Assembly (NCBI RefSeq): GCF_001969445.1
Contig: NZ_CP017297.1
Span: forward strand, 1,922,001-1,986,000
DNA from: Brachybacterium sp. P6-10-X1
GTDB taxonomy: Bacteria; Actinomycetota; Actinomycetes; Actinomycetales; Dermabacteraceae
Direction of reading: 5' to 3'
DNA: 64,000 nt
The notes under the pieces were generated by a model. It worked only from the letters and a program-made list of their open reading frames with translations, was not told the DNA's origin and did not search any database. The position numbers were made by a program, and so were the translations under genes. Each line of letters starts with the position of its first letter. The stretch's first letter is position 1. Positions 7,340 to 16,438 of the stretch are shown here, piece after piece.

Positions 7340-9463
7340 ATGCCCCGCCCTGCCACGCATCAAGAGGCCGCTGCTCCCGTCGATCCGGCCGAGCCCTCGA
7401 GCACCGGTTTCTCCGACTTCTCCGACATCGACGGCTTCCTGCGGATCCCGCGCCTCACCTCCCTGGCCGCCGGCCCCGACGGCCGCGCGGTCGCGGCGAT
7501 CCAGGAGGCCGATGAGCACGGCGCGAAGCTCGTCTCCTCGCTCTGGGAGCTCGATCCCGAGGGCGAACGAGCTGCCCGCCGCCTGACCTTCTCCGCACAG
7601 GGCGAGAGCTCCCCGCACTTCGCCCCGGATGGTTCGCTGCTGTTCAGCTCCGCCCGTGCGGATCCCTGCGGCGATGCCGAGGAGGACACCTCAGCGATCT
7701 GGCGCCTGCCGCGCACCGGCGAGGCCGAGGTCGTCGCCTCCGCGCCCGGCGGGCTCGCGCTGCTCTCGGTGGCCGACGACGGCACGATGCTCGCAGCGAC
7801 CTCCGTGCTGCCGGGCGGGCCCCTCGAGGACGACGCCGAGCGTCGGAAGGCCCGCGAGGACGCGAAACAGACCACCATCTGGCACACGGGCATGCCGATC
7901 CGGCAGTGGGACCACGAGATCGGGGACAGCAGCCGTCGCCTGGTCCTGGTCTCCCCGGGCGGCGACCTCACCGACCTCACCCCGGACGTCGGCACCGTGA
8001 CCCTCTACGCGGCCTCCGCGGACCTCTCCCCCGACGGTGCCACGGTGGCGACCTCCTGGACCCAGCGCGTGCGCGGCGGGGAGACCCGCAGCTCGATCGT
8101 GCTGATCGACACTGCGACCCTGCGCCGCGTCGTGCTGCTGCAGGGCGATGACGAGACCCAGTACGACAGCCCGCTGTTCTCGCGGGACGGCCGCCGTCTG
8201 GCCGTGACCCGGTCGACCGCCTCGAGCCCGACGGACACCAGCTACAGCCGCCTGGCGATCCATCCGATCGGCGGTGGGGCACCGGTCACCGCACAGCTCG
8301 GCGACCTGAGCATCGGCGAGGTGGAATGGGCCGAGGACGGCACCCTCCTGGTGTCCGGCGACCTGCACTCCTCCGGGGCGATCCTCGCGATCGATCCAGC
8401 GACCGGCACGGCGCGCACGGTGGCGGCCGACGGGGTCTTCTCCGCCCTCGCCCCGGCGGCCGACGGCTCCCTGCTCGCGCTGCGCAGCGACATCGGGTCC
8501 GCGGCCCGGCCGCTGCGGATCGCGGCGGCGGACGTCGCATCCCAGCGGCCCGCCGACGCTGACCTGTCCACCGGCACCGCCCAGGAGCCGCCCACGTCGG
8601 GCCCCACCCGCGAGATGCCCGCCCCGGGCGCCGTCGCCGCGCTGCCCGGCACGCTGGAGTGGGTGACGACGGACGTGGACGGGATCAGCGTCGGGGGCTG
8701 GCTGTGCGTCCCGGCCTCAGCCTCGGCCACCTCCCCCGCGCCGGCGATGCTGTGGATCCACGGCGGTCCGCACGGGTCCTACAACGCCTGGAGCTGGCGC
8801 TGGTGCCCCTGGCTGGCGGTGGAGCGCGGCTACGCGGTGCTGATGCCGGATCCGGCGATGTCCACCGGCTACGGGGACGCGGGGCTGAACCGCGGCTGGC
8901 CGCGCCGACCCGACGTGGTCTTCGACGAATGCGAGAGGCTCTTCGACGCGGTGCTGGCCCGCCCGGAGCTCGACGGCACCCGCACCGCGATGCTCGGCGC
9001 ATCGTTCGGCGGGTTCATGGCCAACTGGATCGCCGGGCACACGGACCGCTTCGATGCGATCGTCACGCACGCCGGACTGTGGGCGCTGGAGCAGCAGCAC
9101 CGCACCACGGACGCCGCCGCGTCGAAGATGCGCGTGCACCGCCACGAGGACGAGGATCCGGACTGGTACCGCGCCTTCTCCCCGCATCGCGCCGCCGCGG
9201 CGATCACCACCCCGATGCTCATCACCCACGGCAACCGCGACTACCGGGTGCCGATCAGCGAGGCGCTGCGACTGTGGTGGGACCTGGTCTCGGGGTGGGA
9301 CGGCCCACCACAGACGATGCCGCACCGTTTCCTGCAGCTGACCAGCGAGAGCCACTGGGTGTTGACCCCGTCGAACGCCCTGGCGTGGAACCGGGCCGTG
9401 CTCGCCTTCTGCGACCAGCACGTGCTCGGCGGCGACCCGGTCCCCGAGGTGCTGCCCTGGTGA
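7340..9463 (+). CDS. S9 family prolyl oligopeptidase/acyl-peptide hydrolase-like peptidase
   Basis: 707 residues. The N-terminal ~400 residues are WD/beta-propeller-like, with repeated SPDG/FSRDGRR-type turns. The C-terminal ~270 residues are an alpha/beta hydrolase: MLWIHGGPHG oxyanion region, nucleophile Ser in LGASFGGFMANW, Asp in THGNRDYRVP and His in SESHWVL. The complete triad predicts an active serine peptidase on short peptides. No signal peptide is seen, so it is cytoplasmic. It is divergent from the DUF2252 gene and convergent with the SulP gene. GTG at 7334 is an alternative start two codons upstream. Confidence 0.9.
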   Translation: MPRPATHQEAAAPVDPAEPSSTGFSDFSDIDGFLRIPRLTSLAAGPDGRAVAAIQEADEHGAKLVSSLWELDPEGERAARRLTFSAQGESSPHFAPDGSLLFSSARADPCGDAEEDTSAIWRLPRTGEAEVVASAPGGLALLSVADDGTMLAATSVLPGGPLEDDAERRKAREDAKQTTIWHTGMPIRQWDHEIGDSSRRLVLVSPGGDLTDLTPDVGTVTLYAASADLSPDGATVATSWTQRVRGGETRSSIVLIDTATLRRVVLLQGDDETQYDSPLFSRDGRRLAVTRSTASSPTDTSYSRLAIHPIGGGAPVTAQLGDLSIGEVEWAEDGTLLVSGDLHSSGAILAIDPATGTARTVAADGVFSALAPAADGSLLALRSDIGSAARPLRIAAADVASQRPADADLSTGTAQEPPTSGPTREMPAPGAVAALPGTLEWVTTDVDGISVGGWLCVPASASATSPAPAMLWIHGGPHGSYNAWSWRWCPWLAVERGYAVLMPDPAMSTGYGDAGLNRGWPRRPDVVFDECERLFDAVLARPELDGTRTAMLGASFGGFMANWIAGHTDRFDAIVTHAGLWALEQQHRTTDAAASKMRVHRHEDEDPDWYRAFSPHRAAAAITTPMLITHGNRDYRVPISEALRLWWDLVSGWDGPPQTMPHRFLQLTSESHWVLTPSNALAWNRAVLAFCDQHVLGGDPVPEVLPW

Positions 9464-9514
9464 ACGCCCCCGGTCACCCGGCCCGTGATCGTTCAGGTGC
9501 CCTGCGCCGCGGTC

Positions 9515-9536
9515 TCCGCCGCGCTCGCGCGGCGGA
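9515..9536. terminator. GC-rich hairpin between convergent S9 peptidase and SulP genes
   Basis: TCCGCCGCGC pairs with GCGCGGCGGA around a TC centre (realistically an 8-bp stem with a 6-nt loop). It lies between two convergent stops and could act in both directions; no U-tract. Confidence 0.5.
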
Positions 9537-9545
9537 CGTCGTCGT

Positions 9546-11009
9546 TCAGTTCAGCGTGCCGGTGAGCCTGCCGTGGAAACGGGTCGAGTGCTCGTCCAGG
9601 CCCGTGAAGCGCACCTCGATGTCGTGGGCGGCGTACTTGGTCTGCACCGAGTCGAGCACGGCGACCGTGGAGGCATCCCAGATCTGCGCTGCGGCGAAGT
9701 CGACGGTGACCTGCGGCGGATCCTCCGCGTAGGAGAACTGCTCGACGAGGTCGTTGCTGCTGCCGAAGAACAGGGGGCCGCGCACCGTATAGGCGGCCGA
9801 CTCCTCGTCGACGACCCGTTCGACCGTGGTCACATGCGCGACGCGCCGGGCGAACAGCACCATCGCCAGCACGGCCCCCGTCGCGACGCCGATCGCGAGG
9901 TTGTTCGTGGCAACCACGACGGCCACGGTCACGAGCATCACGCAGGTCTCCGACAGCGGCATCCGCTTCAGCGTCGCGGGACGCACGCTATGGAAGTCCA
10001 CGGTGGACAGGGCCACCACCATCATGACGGCGGCGAGCGCAGCCATGGGGATCTGCTCCATGAGATCAGACAGCGCGGTGACCAGCACCAGCAGGAGCAC
10101 TCCGGCGATGAACGTGGAGATCCTGGTGCGGGCGCGGCCGAGCTTCACGTTCACGACGGTCTGGCCGATCATGGCGCAGCCGGCGATGCCGCCCCAGAAC
10201 CCGGCGAGGATGTTCGCGGTGCCGAGCGCCCAGGACTCCCGTCCCTTGTGCGAGGTCGTCTCGGTGATGTCGTCGACGAGCTTCGCGGTCAGCAGCGTCT
10301 CCATGAGACCCACGAATGCGACGCTGAGCGCCGTCGGCCCGATGATCCGCAGCGTCTCGAGGCTCAGCGGGACCTGGAGCTGGGTGATCCCGGGCAGCCC
10401 GCCGGCGACCTCGCCCTGATCGCCGACGTTCGGGACGCTCAGGTGAGCGATCATCGCGATCGCCGTCACCGCGATGATCGCCACCAGCGGTGCCGGAACG
10501 GCCTTGGTCAGCCGCGGGAGCACGAGCACGATGACGAGTGTGAGGACGAACAGCGGGTACACCGCCCGCGGCACGTCGAGGACATGGTGCAGCTGCGCGG
10601 TGAAGATGAGGATGCCCAGGGAGTTGACGAAGCCGATCATCACCGAGCGGGGGATGAAACGCATGATCCGGGCCAGCCCCGTGACCCCGAAGACGATCTG
10701 GATGATGCCAGCCAGGATCACGGTGGGCAGGAGGTATTCGACCCCGTGGGTGTGCACCAGAGGTGCGACCACGAGCGCGACGGCGCCGGCCGCCGCAGTG
10801 ATCATCGCGGGTCGCCCGCCGAGGATCGACATCGACACGGCGAGCACGACCGAGGCGATCAGGCTGACCTTCGGGTCGACCCCCGCGATCACCGAGAAGG
10901 AGATCACCTCGGGGATGAGAGCGAGGGTGGTCACGGCCCCTGCGAGCACCTCGGTGGTGAGCAAGCGCGGGCGACGCAAGGCCTGGAGAGTCGTGGGGGG
11001 AGCGGTCAC
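9546..11009 (-). CDS. SulP-family anion transporter with STAS domain
   Basis: 487 residues. About ten to twelve hydrophobic segments occupy residues 15-385, beginning with the family-typical VTTLALIPEVISFSVIAGVDP. GFWGGIAGCAMIGQTVVNVK resembles the conserved SulP core. A C-terminal STAS domain (about 395-487) contains VTVDFAAAQIWDASTVAVLD. Members carry sulfate, bicarbonate or dicarboxylates; no sulfur or carbonic anhydrase gene is adjacent, so the substrate is open. TAATAT lies 6 nt upstream of the GTG start, indicating a leaderless mRNA. Confidence 0.9.
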   Translation of the reverse strand: MTAPPTTLQALRRPRLLTTEVLAGAVTTLALIPEVISFSVIAGVDPKVSLIASVVLAVSMSILGGRPAMITAAAGAVALVVAPLVHTHGVEYLLPTVILAGIIQIVFGVTGLARIMRFIPRSVMIGFVNSLGILIFTAQLHHVLDVPRAVYPLFVLTLVIVLVLPRLTKAVPAPLVAIIAVTAIAMIAHLSVPNVGDQGEVAGGLPGITQLQVPLSLETLRIIGPTALSVAFVGLMETLLTAKLVDDITETTSHKGRESWALGTANILAGFWGGIAGCAMIGQTVVNVKLGRARTRISTFIAGVLLLVLVTALSDLMEQIPMAALAAVMMVVALSTVDFHSVRPATLKRMPLSETCVMLVTVAVVVATNNLAIGVATGAVLAMVLFARRVAHVTTVERVVDEESAAYTVRGPLFFGSSNDLVEQFSYAEDPPQVTVDFAAAQIWDASTVAVLDSVQTKYAAHDIEVRFTGLDEHSTRFHGRLTGTLN

Positions 11010-11015
11010 GCAGGG

Positions 11016-11021
11016 ATATTA
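11016..11021 (-). promoter_or_regulatory. -10 element (TAATAT) for the SulP gene
   Basis: TAATAT, 6 nt, then GTG at 11009. This is close to the sigma-A consensus. Confidence 0.6.
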
Positions 11022-11164
11022 CGGGACCATCGGTCCCCCGGGTCGTGGCGTGGGACTCGACCCGACCGCTCGGCATGCCCGCGGTCGGGCGTCGGGGCTA
11101 CGCTTTCACCACCGTGCCCTGCTCGCGTATCGCGCCTGCCGGGCCCCGACCGGACAGAGGACGT

Positions 11165-11446
11165 ATGACTCCCCGCACGCGCCGCCGCTTCGACGCCACC
11201 TGGCTCCCCTTCGGCATGATGGTCGGCTTCGTGGTCGGGATCGGCACCGCGCTCGCGGTCACCGACAATCTGCTGGTGGGTGCGGTGGTCGGGTTCCTGA
11301 TCGGGGGCGCCCTCGGGGTAGTGCTCGGGCTGCGTCCGCGCGATACGTCCACGGCCGACGAGGACGCCGAGGACGACCGCTACCGCGCCGCGCACGGTGA
11401 TCCGACACTCCGCCGGGACGGCGACGAGACCGACGACGAGAGCTGA
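11165..11446 (+). CDS. Small two-helix membrane protein
   Basis: 93 residues. Two hydrophobic segments (about 14-33 and 35-56, the second Gly-rich, GAVVGFLIGGALGVVLG) are followed by a strongly acidic cytoplasmic tail with RYRAAHGDP. AGAGGA precedes the ATG by 5 nt. Divergent from the SulP gene. I do not recognise a characterised family. Confidence 0.75.
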   Translation: MTPRTRRRFDATWLPFGMMVGFVVGIGTALAVTDNLLVGAVVGFLIGGALGVVLGLRPRDTSTADEDAEDDRYRAAHGDPTLRRDGDETDDES

Positions 11447-11610
11447 GCGTCGCCGCACAGCGCCGATCACCGATCGATCCTCCCCACACCACGGCCGTCC
11501 ACAGTTCTTTGAGGTGCCGTACCGCGAAATCCGAGGTCGTGGTGCCATGGTGGTCCTCACCTGGCCAGGACGGGCCAGCGATCATCGTCTGACGTCTCCA
11601 GGAGGATCCG

Positions 11611-11823
11611 ATGAAGGTCACCGACACTCATGGCGCCGCGGCCGGCCACTTCGACTATCTCGAGGCCGAGACCGCGCCGCAGACCATTCCCGCCGACGTC
11701 CATGACTTCCCCGCAGCAAGCACCGAGCACCTGGTCGATCTGGTCGAGACGACCGGCTCCCGCCCGGCGGTCACCGGTCCCGTCCGCATCGGCGCGGAGC
11801 CTCTCGCCGCACGCAGCGCCTGA
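11611..11823 (+). CDS. Small hypothetical protein, 70 residues
   Basis: Starts MKVTDTHGAAAGHFDYLEAE with AGGAGG 5 nt upstream of the ATG, a near-ideal ribosome binding site in a region with few competing frames. No signal peptide or membrane segment; acidic, Ala/Thr-rich. No family recognised. Confidence 0.65.
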   Translation: MKVTDTHGAAAGHFDYLEAETAPQTIPADVHDFPAASTEHLVDLVETTGSRPAVTGPVRIGAEPLAARSA

Positions 11824-11954
11824 GACCCGCGCCCCGGGACCCTGCCATCGCGGCCCCGCGCCCGGGCACGGCCCTCGGCGCGGAACCCGGGCCGGAGTCG
11901 CCGTGCCCGGCGTCGTGACCGACGGCGCGCTCGTCGGCATGTCCGAGCGCGCGC

Positions 11955-13001
11955 TCAGTCCCGGTCCGGGCGACGGGCGATGGTCACCAGGTGATCGACC
12001 GGGCCGTGCCCGTCCTGCGGGGTGAAGGAGAGCTGCTGCTCGGCCCCGCCGCGCAGCGCACGCTGCAGGAAATCGCGGGCGGCCGCGATCGCCGCGAGGT
12101 CATCGCCCCGCCAGCGGGCCGGACCCCGCTCACCCGCCGAGCCCCGCACCGCGGCCGACCCCTGCTCGTCGGGCCCGCACAGCTCGTCCGCCGCATCCTG
12201 CGTGGTCGCGAGCCGCCTCAGCGATCCGGCGACGGGATTCCGCGCGACGGCGAGGCGGGCGTACTGGGCGGCGATCGCCGCGGAGAGGGTGCACCCGGTG
12301 CCATGCGTCGCTCGTGTGCGCACGCGCTCGCCCCGCAGCAGGTCGATGCCCCCGGGATGAGCGACCACATCGACGATCTCGTCGCCCGCGCGATGGCCGC
12401 CCTTGAGGACCACGACGTCGACGCCGACACCCCGCAGCTGCTCGGCCTGCTCGCACATGGCCTCGACATCGGTGGCTTCCGGGACTCCCAGCAGCCGTGC
12501 GGCCTCCGGCAGGTTGGGGGTGACCACATCCGCCAGCGGCAGCAGCCGCTCGCGCAGCAGATCCGTCGCGATATCGGGCAGCAGCACGTCTCCGCTGGTG
12601 GCGACCATGACGGGGTCGAGCACGAGGCGGCCGAGATCCTCCCTCCGGCTCTCGAGGGTCTCCGCCACGGCGGCGATCACCTCGGCGGAGGCGAGCATCC
12701 CGATCTTCGTCGCATCCAGCGGGATGTCGTCGAGCACACTGGTGATCTGCCGCGCGACGTCCCGCGGGGCGACCGGGATCACGGCCTGCACTCCGAGGGT
12801 GTTCTGCGCGGTCAGCGCCGTGATCGCCGAGGTGCCGTAGACGCCGAGAGCGGTGAAGGTCTTCAGATCGGCCTGGATGCCGGCGCCCCCACCGGAGTCG
12901 GAGCCGGCGATGGTCAGCGACGTGGGCGGTCGCATGACGGGGCGCTCCGGGGACGGGGACGATTCCTGGGGCGGGGCGGTCGCGCCGGGTGCGTCATCCA
13001 C
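11955..13001 (-). CDS. thiD: Hydroxymethylpyrimidine/phosphomethylpyrimidine kinase
   Basis: 348 residues from GTG 13001. The catalytic core starts at about residue 23 (LTIAGSDSGGGAGIQADLKT, the ribokinase-fold substrate loop). VLDPVMVATSGD and the anion-hole/catalytic motif THGTGCTLSAAIAA are present. It phosphorylates HMP and HMP-P for thiamine synthesis or salvage. GTG 13001 overlaps the thiE stop (GTGGATGA) and has AGGAGG 9 nt upstream, implying translational coupling. ATG 12935, which matches the family's usual N-terminus and has GGAG upstream, is a serious alternative. An extra ~70-residue tail after the core is not obviously a known domain. Third gene of the thiM-thiE-thiD operon. Confidence 0.9.
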   Translation of the reverse strand: MDDAPGATAPPQESSPSPERPVMRPPTSLTIAGSDSGGGAGIQADLKTFTALGVYGTSAITALTAQNTLGVQAVIPVAPRDVARQITSVLDDIPLDATKIGMLASAEVIAAVAETLESRREDLGRLVLDPVMVATSGDVLLPDIATDLLRERLLPLADVVTPNLPEAARLLGVPEATDVEAMCEQAEQLRGVGVDVVVLKGGHRAGDEIVDVVAHPGGIDLLRGERVRTRATHGTGCTLSAAIAAQYARLAVARNPVAGSLRRLATTQDAADELCGPDEQGSAAVRGSAGERGPARWRGDDLAAIAAARDFLQRALRGGAEQQLSFTPQDGHGPVDHLVTIARRPDRD

Positions 13002-13719
13002 GACGGATCCCCTCCTCGAACGCGGCGAGCAGCTCGGCGGCCGCCCGCTCCGGGTCCGTCGCCGCGGCGATGCGCGAGACGACGCAGACGCCTTCGATGC
13101 CGGTGGCCGCCAGCTGCCCGGCCAGCACGGCATCGATCCCGCCGATGGCCACGGCGCGCGGAAGGTCTCGACCCTGCGCTCCAGCCGTCCGACGGGCCGC
13201 GGCCCACGGGGCGAGGCAGGCGGCCAGCCCCTCGAGGCCGAGCGGTGCGGCGGCGTCGGTCTTGGTGTCGGTGGCGCGGATCGGGCCGATGCCGAGCATG
13301 TCGGCCGACCCGTCGGCCAGCGCCTCCTCCACCTGGTCGGGAGTCCCGGCGGACACGCCGATCATGAGGTCCTCGCCGAGGATCTCGCGGGCACGGGAGG
13401 GCGGCACGTCGTCCTGGCCCACATGGAGGTGGCAGCGGGTCTGCTCGGCGACGGTGAGCCGGTCGTCGACCACCAGCGGGATCTGCGCCGCACGGGGCCC
13501 GAGCTCTGCCCGGAGCACCTCGCGACACTCGCGGACCAGCGCCACCAGGTCGGCATCGGTGGCGTTCTTGTCCCGCAGCTGGATCATGCCCGCCCCGCCG
13601 CGGACGGCTGCCAGCACCACAGCAGGCACGGCGTCGATCCCGCCGGACAGCTCCGAGTCGGTGACGTGGTAGAGACGCAGGTCGGTGGCGTGGGCTGCGC
13701 GCAAAGAGGGTCGCATCAT
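12994..13719 (-). CDS. thiE: Thiamine-phosphate synthase
   Basis: 241 residues. TIM-barrel features of ThiE are visible: MIQLRDKNATDADLV near residue 45, VVDDRLTVAEQT at about 78, HLHVGQDDVPPSRAREILG at about 90, the pyrophosphate-binding IGVSAGT segment and AIGGIDAV near 195. It joins HMP-PP and THZ-P to make thiamine phosphate. The ATG overlaps the thiM stop by 4 nt (ATGA), so the genes are translationally coupled. Confidence 0.93.
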   Translation of the reverse strand: MMRPSLRAAHATDLRLYHVTDSELSGGIDAVPAVVLAAVRGGAGMIQLRDKNATDADLVALVRECREVLRAELGPRAAQIPLVVDDRLTVAEQTRCHLHVGQDDVPPSRAREILGEDLMIGVSAGTPDQVEEALADGSADMLGIGPIRATDTKTDAAAPLGLEGLAACLAPWAAARRTAGAQGRDLPRAVAIGGIDAVLAGQLAATGIEGVCVVSRIAAATDPERAAAELLAAFEEGIRRG

Positions 13720-14555
13720 GCCGTCGCTCCGGCCGGGCCCTCCTGGATCTGCACCAGGGTCACGACATCCTCGGGAGTGAGGGTGTCCAGGGCGTCGAGC
13801 CAGGCGACGGCGAAAGTTCCGACGCCGCGGGCCTCGCGGGCGGCGACGGTGCCGGCGGCGCCGAGCAGGGCGTGGGCGGCCAGCACCGCGTCGTGCGCGG
13901 TGAGGTCGCTGCCGCGGAGGGCGCCGAGCAACGCCGCGCAGACCGCGCCGAGGGAGCAGCCGGTCCCGATCACGCGGGGCATCAGGGCGTCCCCACTGGT
14001 GAGGACCGTGGAGCGGTCGGCGGAGAGGATCGCGTCGCGCTCCCCGGAGACGGCGATCACGGCGCCGCTGCGGCGGGCGAGATCACCGCCGGCGCGCAGG
14101 ACGCCCTCGACGGAATCGGTGGCGTCGACGCCACGGCCGCCGGCGCTATCGCCCGCCAGGGCGGCGATCTCGGAGGCATTGCCGCGGATCGCGGTGGGTC
14201 CGAGGGCCAGCAGCTCGTGGGCGAGCGGGGTGCGCACGGGCAGGGAGCCGACGGCGACCGGGTCCAGCACCCACGGTGTGCCGGCCTCCGCGGCGGCGCG
14301 GGCCGTTGCGGGCATCGCCGCAGCCTGGTCCGGGGACACGGTCCCCACGTTGATCAGCACTCCGTCGGCCGCGCCGGCGAAGACGGGCGCCTCCTGGGGA
14401 TGGTCGACCATCGCCGGGGCGGCGCGGACGGCCAGCAGGACGTCCGCGGTGATCTGCTGGACCACGGTGTTGGTGAGGCACTGGACGAGGGGGTCGCGTT
14501 CGCGCAGGACCTCGAGGGCGTGCCGGAGTCGGATGCCGGGCGTGCTGGCAGTCAT
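13716..14555 (-). CDS. thiM: Hydroxyethylthiazole kinase
   Basis: 279 residues. Ribokinase-like ThiM: CLTNTVVQQITADVLLAVRAAPAMVDHP at about 26-53, LDPVAVGSLP near 97, RGNASEIAALAG near 125, and GTGCSLGAVCAALLGA near 200. It phosphorylates the thiazole alcohol during thiamine salvage. First gene of the operon, immediately behind a TPP riboswitch. The riboswitch 3' end overlaps the ribosome-binding region (AAGGGAT upstream of ATG 14555), consistent with translational control. Confidence 0.93.
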   Translation of the reverse strand: MTASTPGIRLRHALEVLRERDPLVQCLTNTVVQQITADVLLAVRAAPAMVDHPQEAPVFAGAADGVLINVGTVSPDQAAAMPATARAAAEAGTPWVLDPVAVGSLPVRTPLAHELLALGPTAIRGNASEIAALAGDSAGGRGVDATDSVEGVLRAGGDLARRSGAVIAVSGERDAILSADRSTVLTSGDALMPRVIGTGCSLGAVCAALLGALRGSDLTAHDAVLAAHALLGAAGTVAAREARGVGTFAVAWLDALDTLTPEDVVTLVQIQEGPAGATA

Positions 14556-14562
14556 GGGTGAC

Positions 14563-14638
14563 GATCCCTTCGCAGGCGTTGACCAGGGCAGGTTCGACGG
14601 GTGTGCTCTCAGCCGTCACCTCGACGGCACCCCGTGTC
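14563..14638 (-). promoter_or_regulatory. TPP riboswitch (THI element)
   Basis: On the minus strand the conserved blocks appear in order: GGGGTGCC, GGCTGAGAGCACACCC, AACCTG, and a 3' GCGAAGGGAT, 8 to 10 nt before the thiM ATG. They match the TPP aptamer consensus. The position supports sequestration of the thiM ribosome binding site when TPP is bound. Confidence 0.93.
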
Positions 14639-14649
14639 ACTGGTCGGCG

Positions 14650-14655
14650 ACTCTA
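14650..14655 (-). promoter_or_regulatory. -10 element for the riboswitch-thiMED transcript
   Basis: TAGAGT on the minus strand places transcription start near 14643, just before the aptamer's first helix. No clear -35. Confidence 0.45.
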
Positions 14656-15080
14656 GCAGCAGCCCGATACCTGCCGACCCCCGGCACGGGACCGCCCGGT
14701 CGTCGACCGGTGTGCCGACCGGCGTGCCGCGTGGGGCCGAGCGGTTCCTGCCCGGGTGTCGACCGGATCCCGGCCCCTACCGGTCGGGCGCCACCCGTGA
14801 ACACATGACGCTTCCTTGACCTTTTTTTGACTATTTGACAGGCTGTCCCGAGTGCCCGCACACCACGGGACCGAAGACGTCTGTCAGGGGACCTCGGCGC
14901 GGTCCGGTCACACGACCGGCCGCGCCGCGGTGACGGTCAGGTCGCTCACCAGCGCTTCCCCGCTCCGTCCCCGGTCGCTTACCGTGGGAGCCGCGCCGCC
15001 CTCGGACCGGTGGCGCCGTGGCCGGGACGACCCGGCCGACGGGACCCCGGCGAGGACGGCCTCGGAACAGGACGCCACCC
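14656..15080. other. Gene-free region between thiM promoter and chaA
   Basis: 425 bp with no credible ORF. It holds an unusual A+T patch at 14811-14840 (TTGACC followed by seven T and TTTGACAGG). TACCGT at 14980-14985 could be a -10 for the chaA-like gene, with an ~89-nt leader to 15081. Confidence 0.5.
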
Positions 15081-16337
15081 ATGCCGTCACCCGACCGCTC
15101 CTCCGCTCCCACCGGTCGCACCCTCATCGCCGCGATCCTCACCCGGGACGCGCTCTCCCGCCTCGTGCTCGGCTGGGCCTCCGTCGCCGCCCTCACCGCG
15201 CTCGCCCCGGATCCGGGGACGTCCTCCGGCACGGTCCTGCTCCTGCTGCTGGCCGCGATCGTGGCGGTCATCATCGTCGCCGCGGGCGGCGTCGTGCAGC
15301 AGGCCGAGGCTCTCGCGCGCCGGCTCGGCGACCCCTACGGCACCCTCGTGCTGACGCTGTCCATCGTGGTGATCGAGGTGGTGCTGATCGCCGCCGTGAT
15401 GCTCGGGCCCGGCGAGCACACCACCATCGCCCGGGACTCCGTGATGGCGGTCTCGATGATCATCCTGAACCTGGCGCTCGGGATCTGCGTGCTGGTGGCC
15501 GGCATCCGCCACGGCGACCTGCGGGCGAACCGCGTGGGTGCCTCGACCTACCTGGTGCTGCTCGTCGCCCTCGGCGGTCTCGTCTTCGCCCTGCCGGCGC
15601 TGATCGGCCGCGGCGGATCGTTCACCACGGTCCAGGCTGTCGTGGTGGTCGTGGTGGTCGTGACGCTGTACGGGTTCTTCCTGTGGCGGCAGGCCGGGGC
15701 ACAGGCCGGGGATTTCCAGGAGATCGAGGTGCCCGTCGGCACCGCATCGCCGCGCACCACCGCGTCGCCGGCCCGCCGCGGCACAGCCTCGCCGGCCCGC
15801 CGCGGCACAGCCTCGTCGGCCCCGGCCGGCGCCGAGCCCTCCGCCTCGGACGCCGCCGGGATCACGCAGGTGCTCGCGACCCATCGCGCCGAGCTGCTGT
15901 CCCGGACGGCCGTGCTGGTCGCCACCGTGCTGCCGATCGTGCTGCTCTCCCATCACATGGCGTCCCTGCTGGACGAGGGCCTCGCGCGGCTCGGGGCTCC
16001 CGCAGCGCTCGGCGGGGTGCTCATCGCGATGATCGTGTTCACCCCGGAGACGATCACCGCGGTCCGGGCGGCGCTGGGCGGGGAGATCCAGCGGGTGGTG
16101 AACCTGTGCCATGGCGCCCTGGTCTCGACCTACGCCCTGACGATCCCCACCGTGCTGGTGATCTCGCTGCTCACAGGTCAGCAGGTGGTCTTCGCCGAGT
16201 CCGGTGCGAACCTGCTGCTGCTCGGGGCGACCTTCGCGGTCTCGGCGATCTCGGTCGCCGCCGAACGCGTCACCGCCGTGCACGGCGCCGTCCACCTCCT
16301 GCTGTTCGTGCTCTACGCGCTCGCACTGTTCGCCTGA
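15081..16337 (+). CDS. Ca2+/H+ antiporter family protein (ChaA-like)
   Basis: 418 residues, about ten to eleven membrane segments in two halves. The first-half repeat contains GDPYGTLVLTLSIVVIEVVLIAAVML, whose acidic residue is typical of the CaCA ion site; the second half contains MIVFTPETITAVRAAL. A hydrophilic central loop (about 215-260) carries an in-frame SPARRGTA repeat. It likely exports Ca2+ or Na+/K+ in exchange for protons. I chose ATG 15081 (AGGA 8 nt upstream); GTG 15018 in the same frame would add 21 residues of Arg/Pro-rich sequence. Confidence 0.85.
   Translation: MPSPDRSSAPTGRTLIAAILTRDALSRLVLGWASVAALTALAPDPGTSSGTVLLLLLAAIVAVIIVAAGGVVQQAEALARRLGDPYGTLVLTLSIVVIEVVLIAAVMLGPGEHTTIARDSVMAVSMIILNLALGICVLVAGIRHGDLRANRVGASTYLVLLVALGGLVFALPALIGRGGSFTTVQAVVVVVVVVTLYGFFLWRQAGAQAGDFQEIEVPVGTASPRTTASPARRGTASPARRGTASSAPAGAEPSASDAAGITQVLATHRAELLSRTAVLVATVLPIVLLSHHMASLLDEGLARLGAPAALGGVLIAMIVFTPETITAVRAALGGEIQRVVNLCHGALVSTYALTIPTVLVISLLTGQQVVFAESGANLLLLGATFAVSAISVAAERVTAVHGAVHLLLFVLYALALFA
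15765..15812. repeat. Two in-frame 24-bp repeats in the chaA-like gene
   Basis: 15765-15788 and 15789-15812 are identical and encode SPARRGTA twice, in the central loop. A degenerate third copy follows, and ASPRTTASPA just upstream looks like a decayed one. Confidence 0.9.
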
Positions 16338-16426
16338 CCCCTTCCTCCCCGCGCGGGAGCGAGAACCGGGCGACCGCCGCACGTCGCCGAGGATCGGCCG
16401 ACGCCGCGCGACGGGAAGCACCCGGC

Positions 16427-16432
16427 TACGCT
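16427..16432 (+). promoter_or_regulatory. -10 element (TACGCT) for the dienelactone hydrolase gene
   Basis: TACGCT, 6 nt, ATG at 16439; leaderless. Confidence 0.55.
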
Positions 16433-16438
16433 CGAGGG

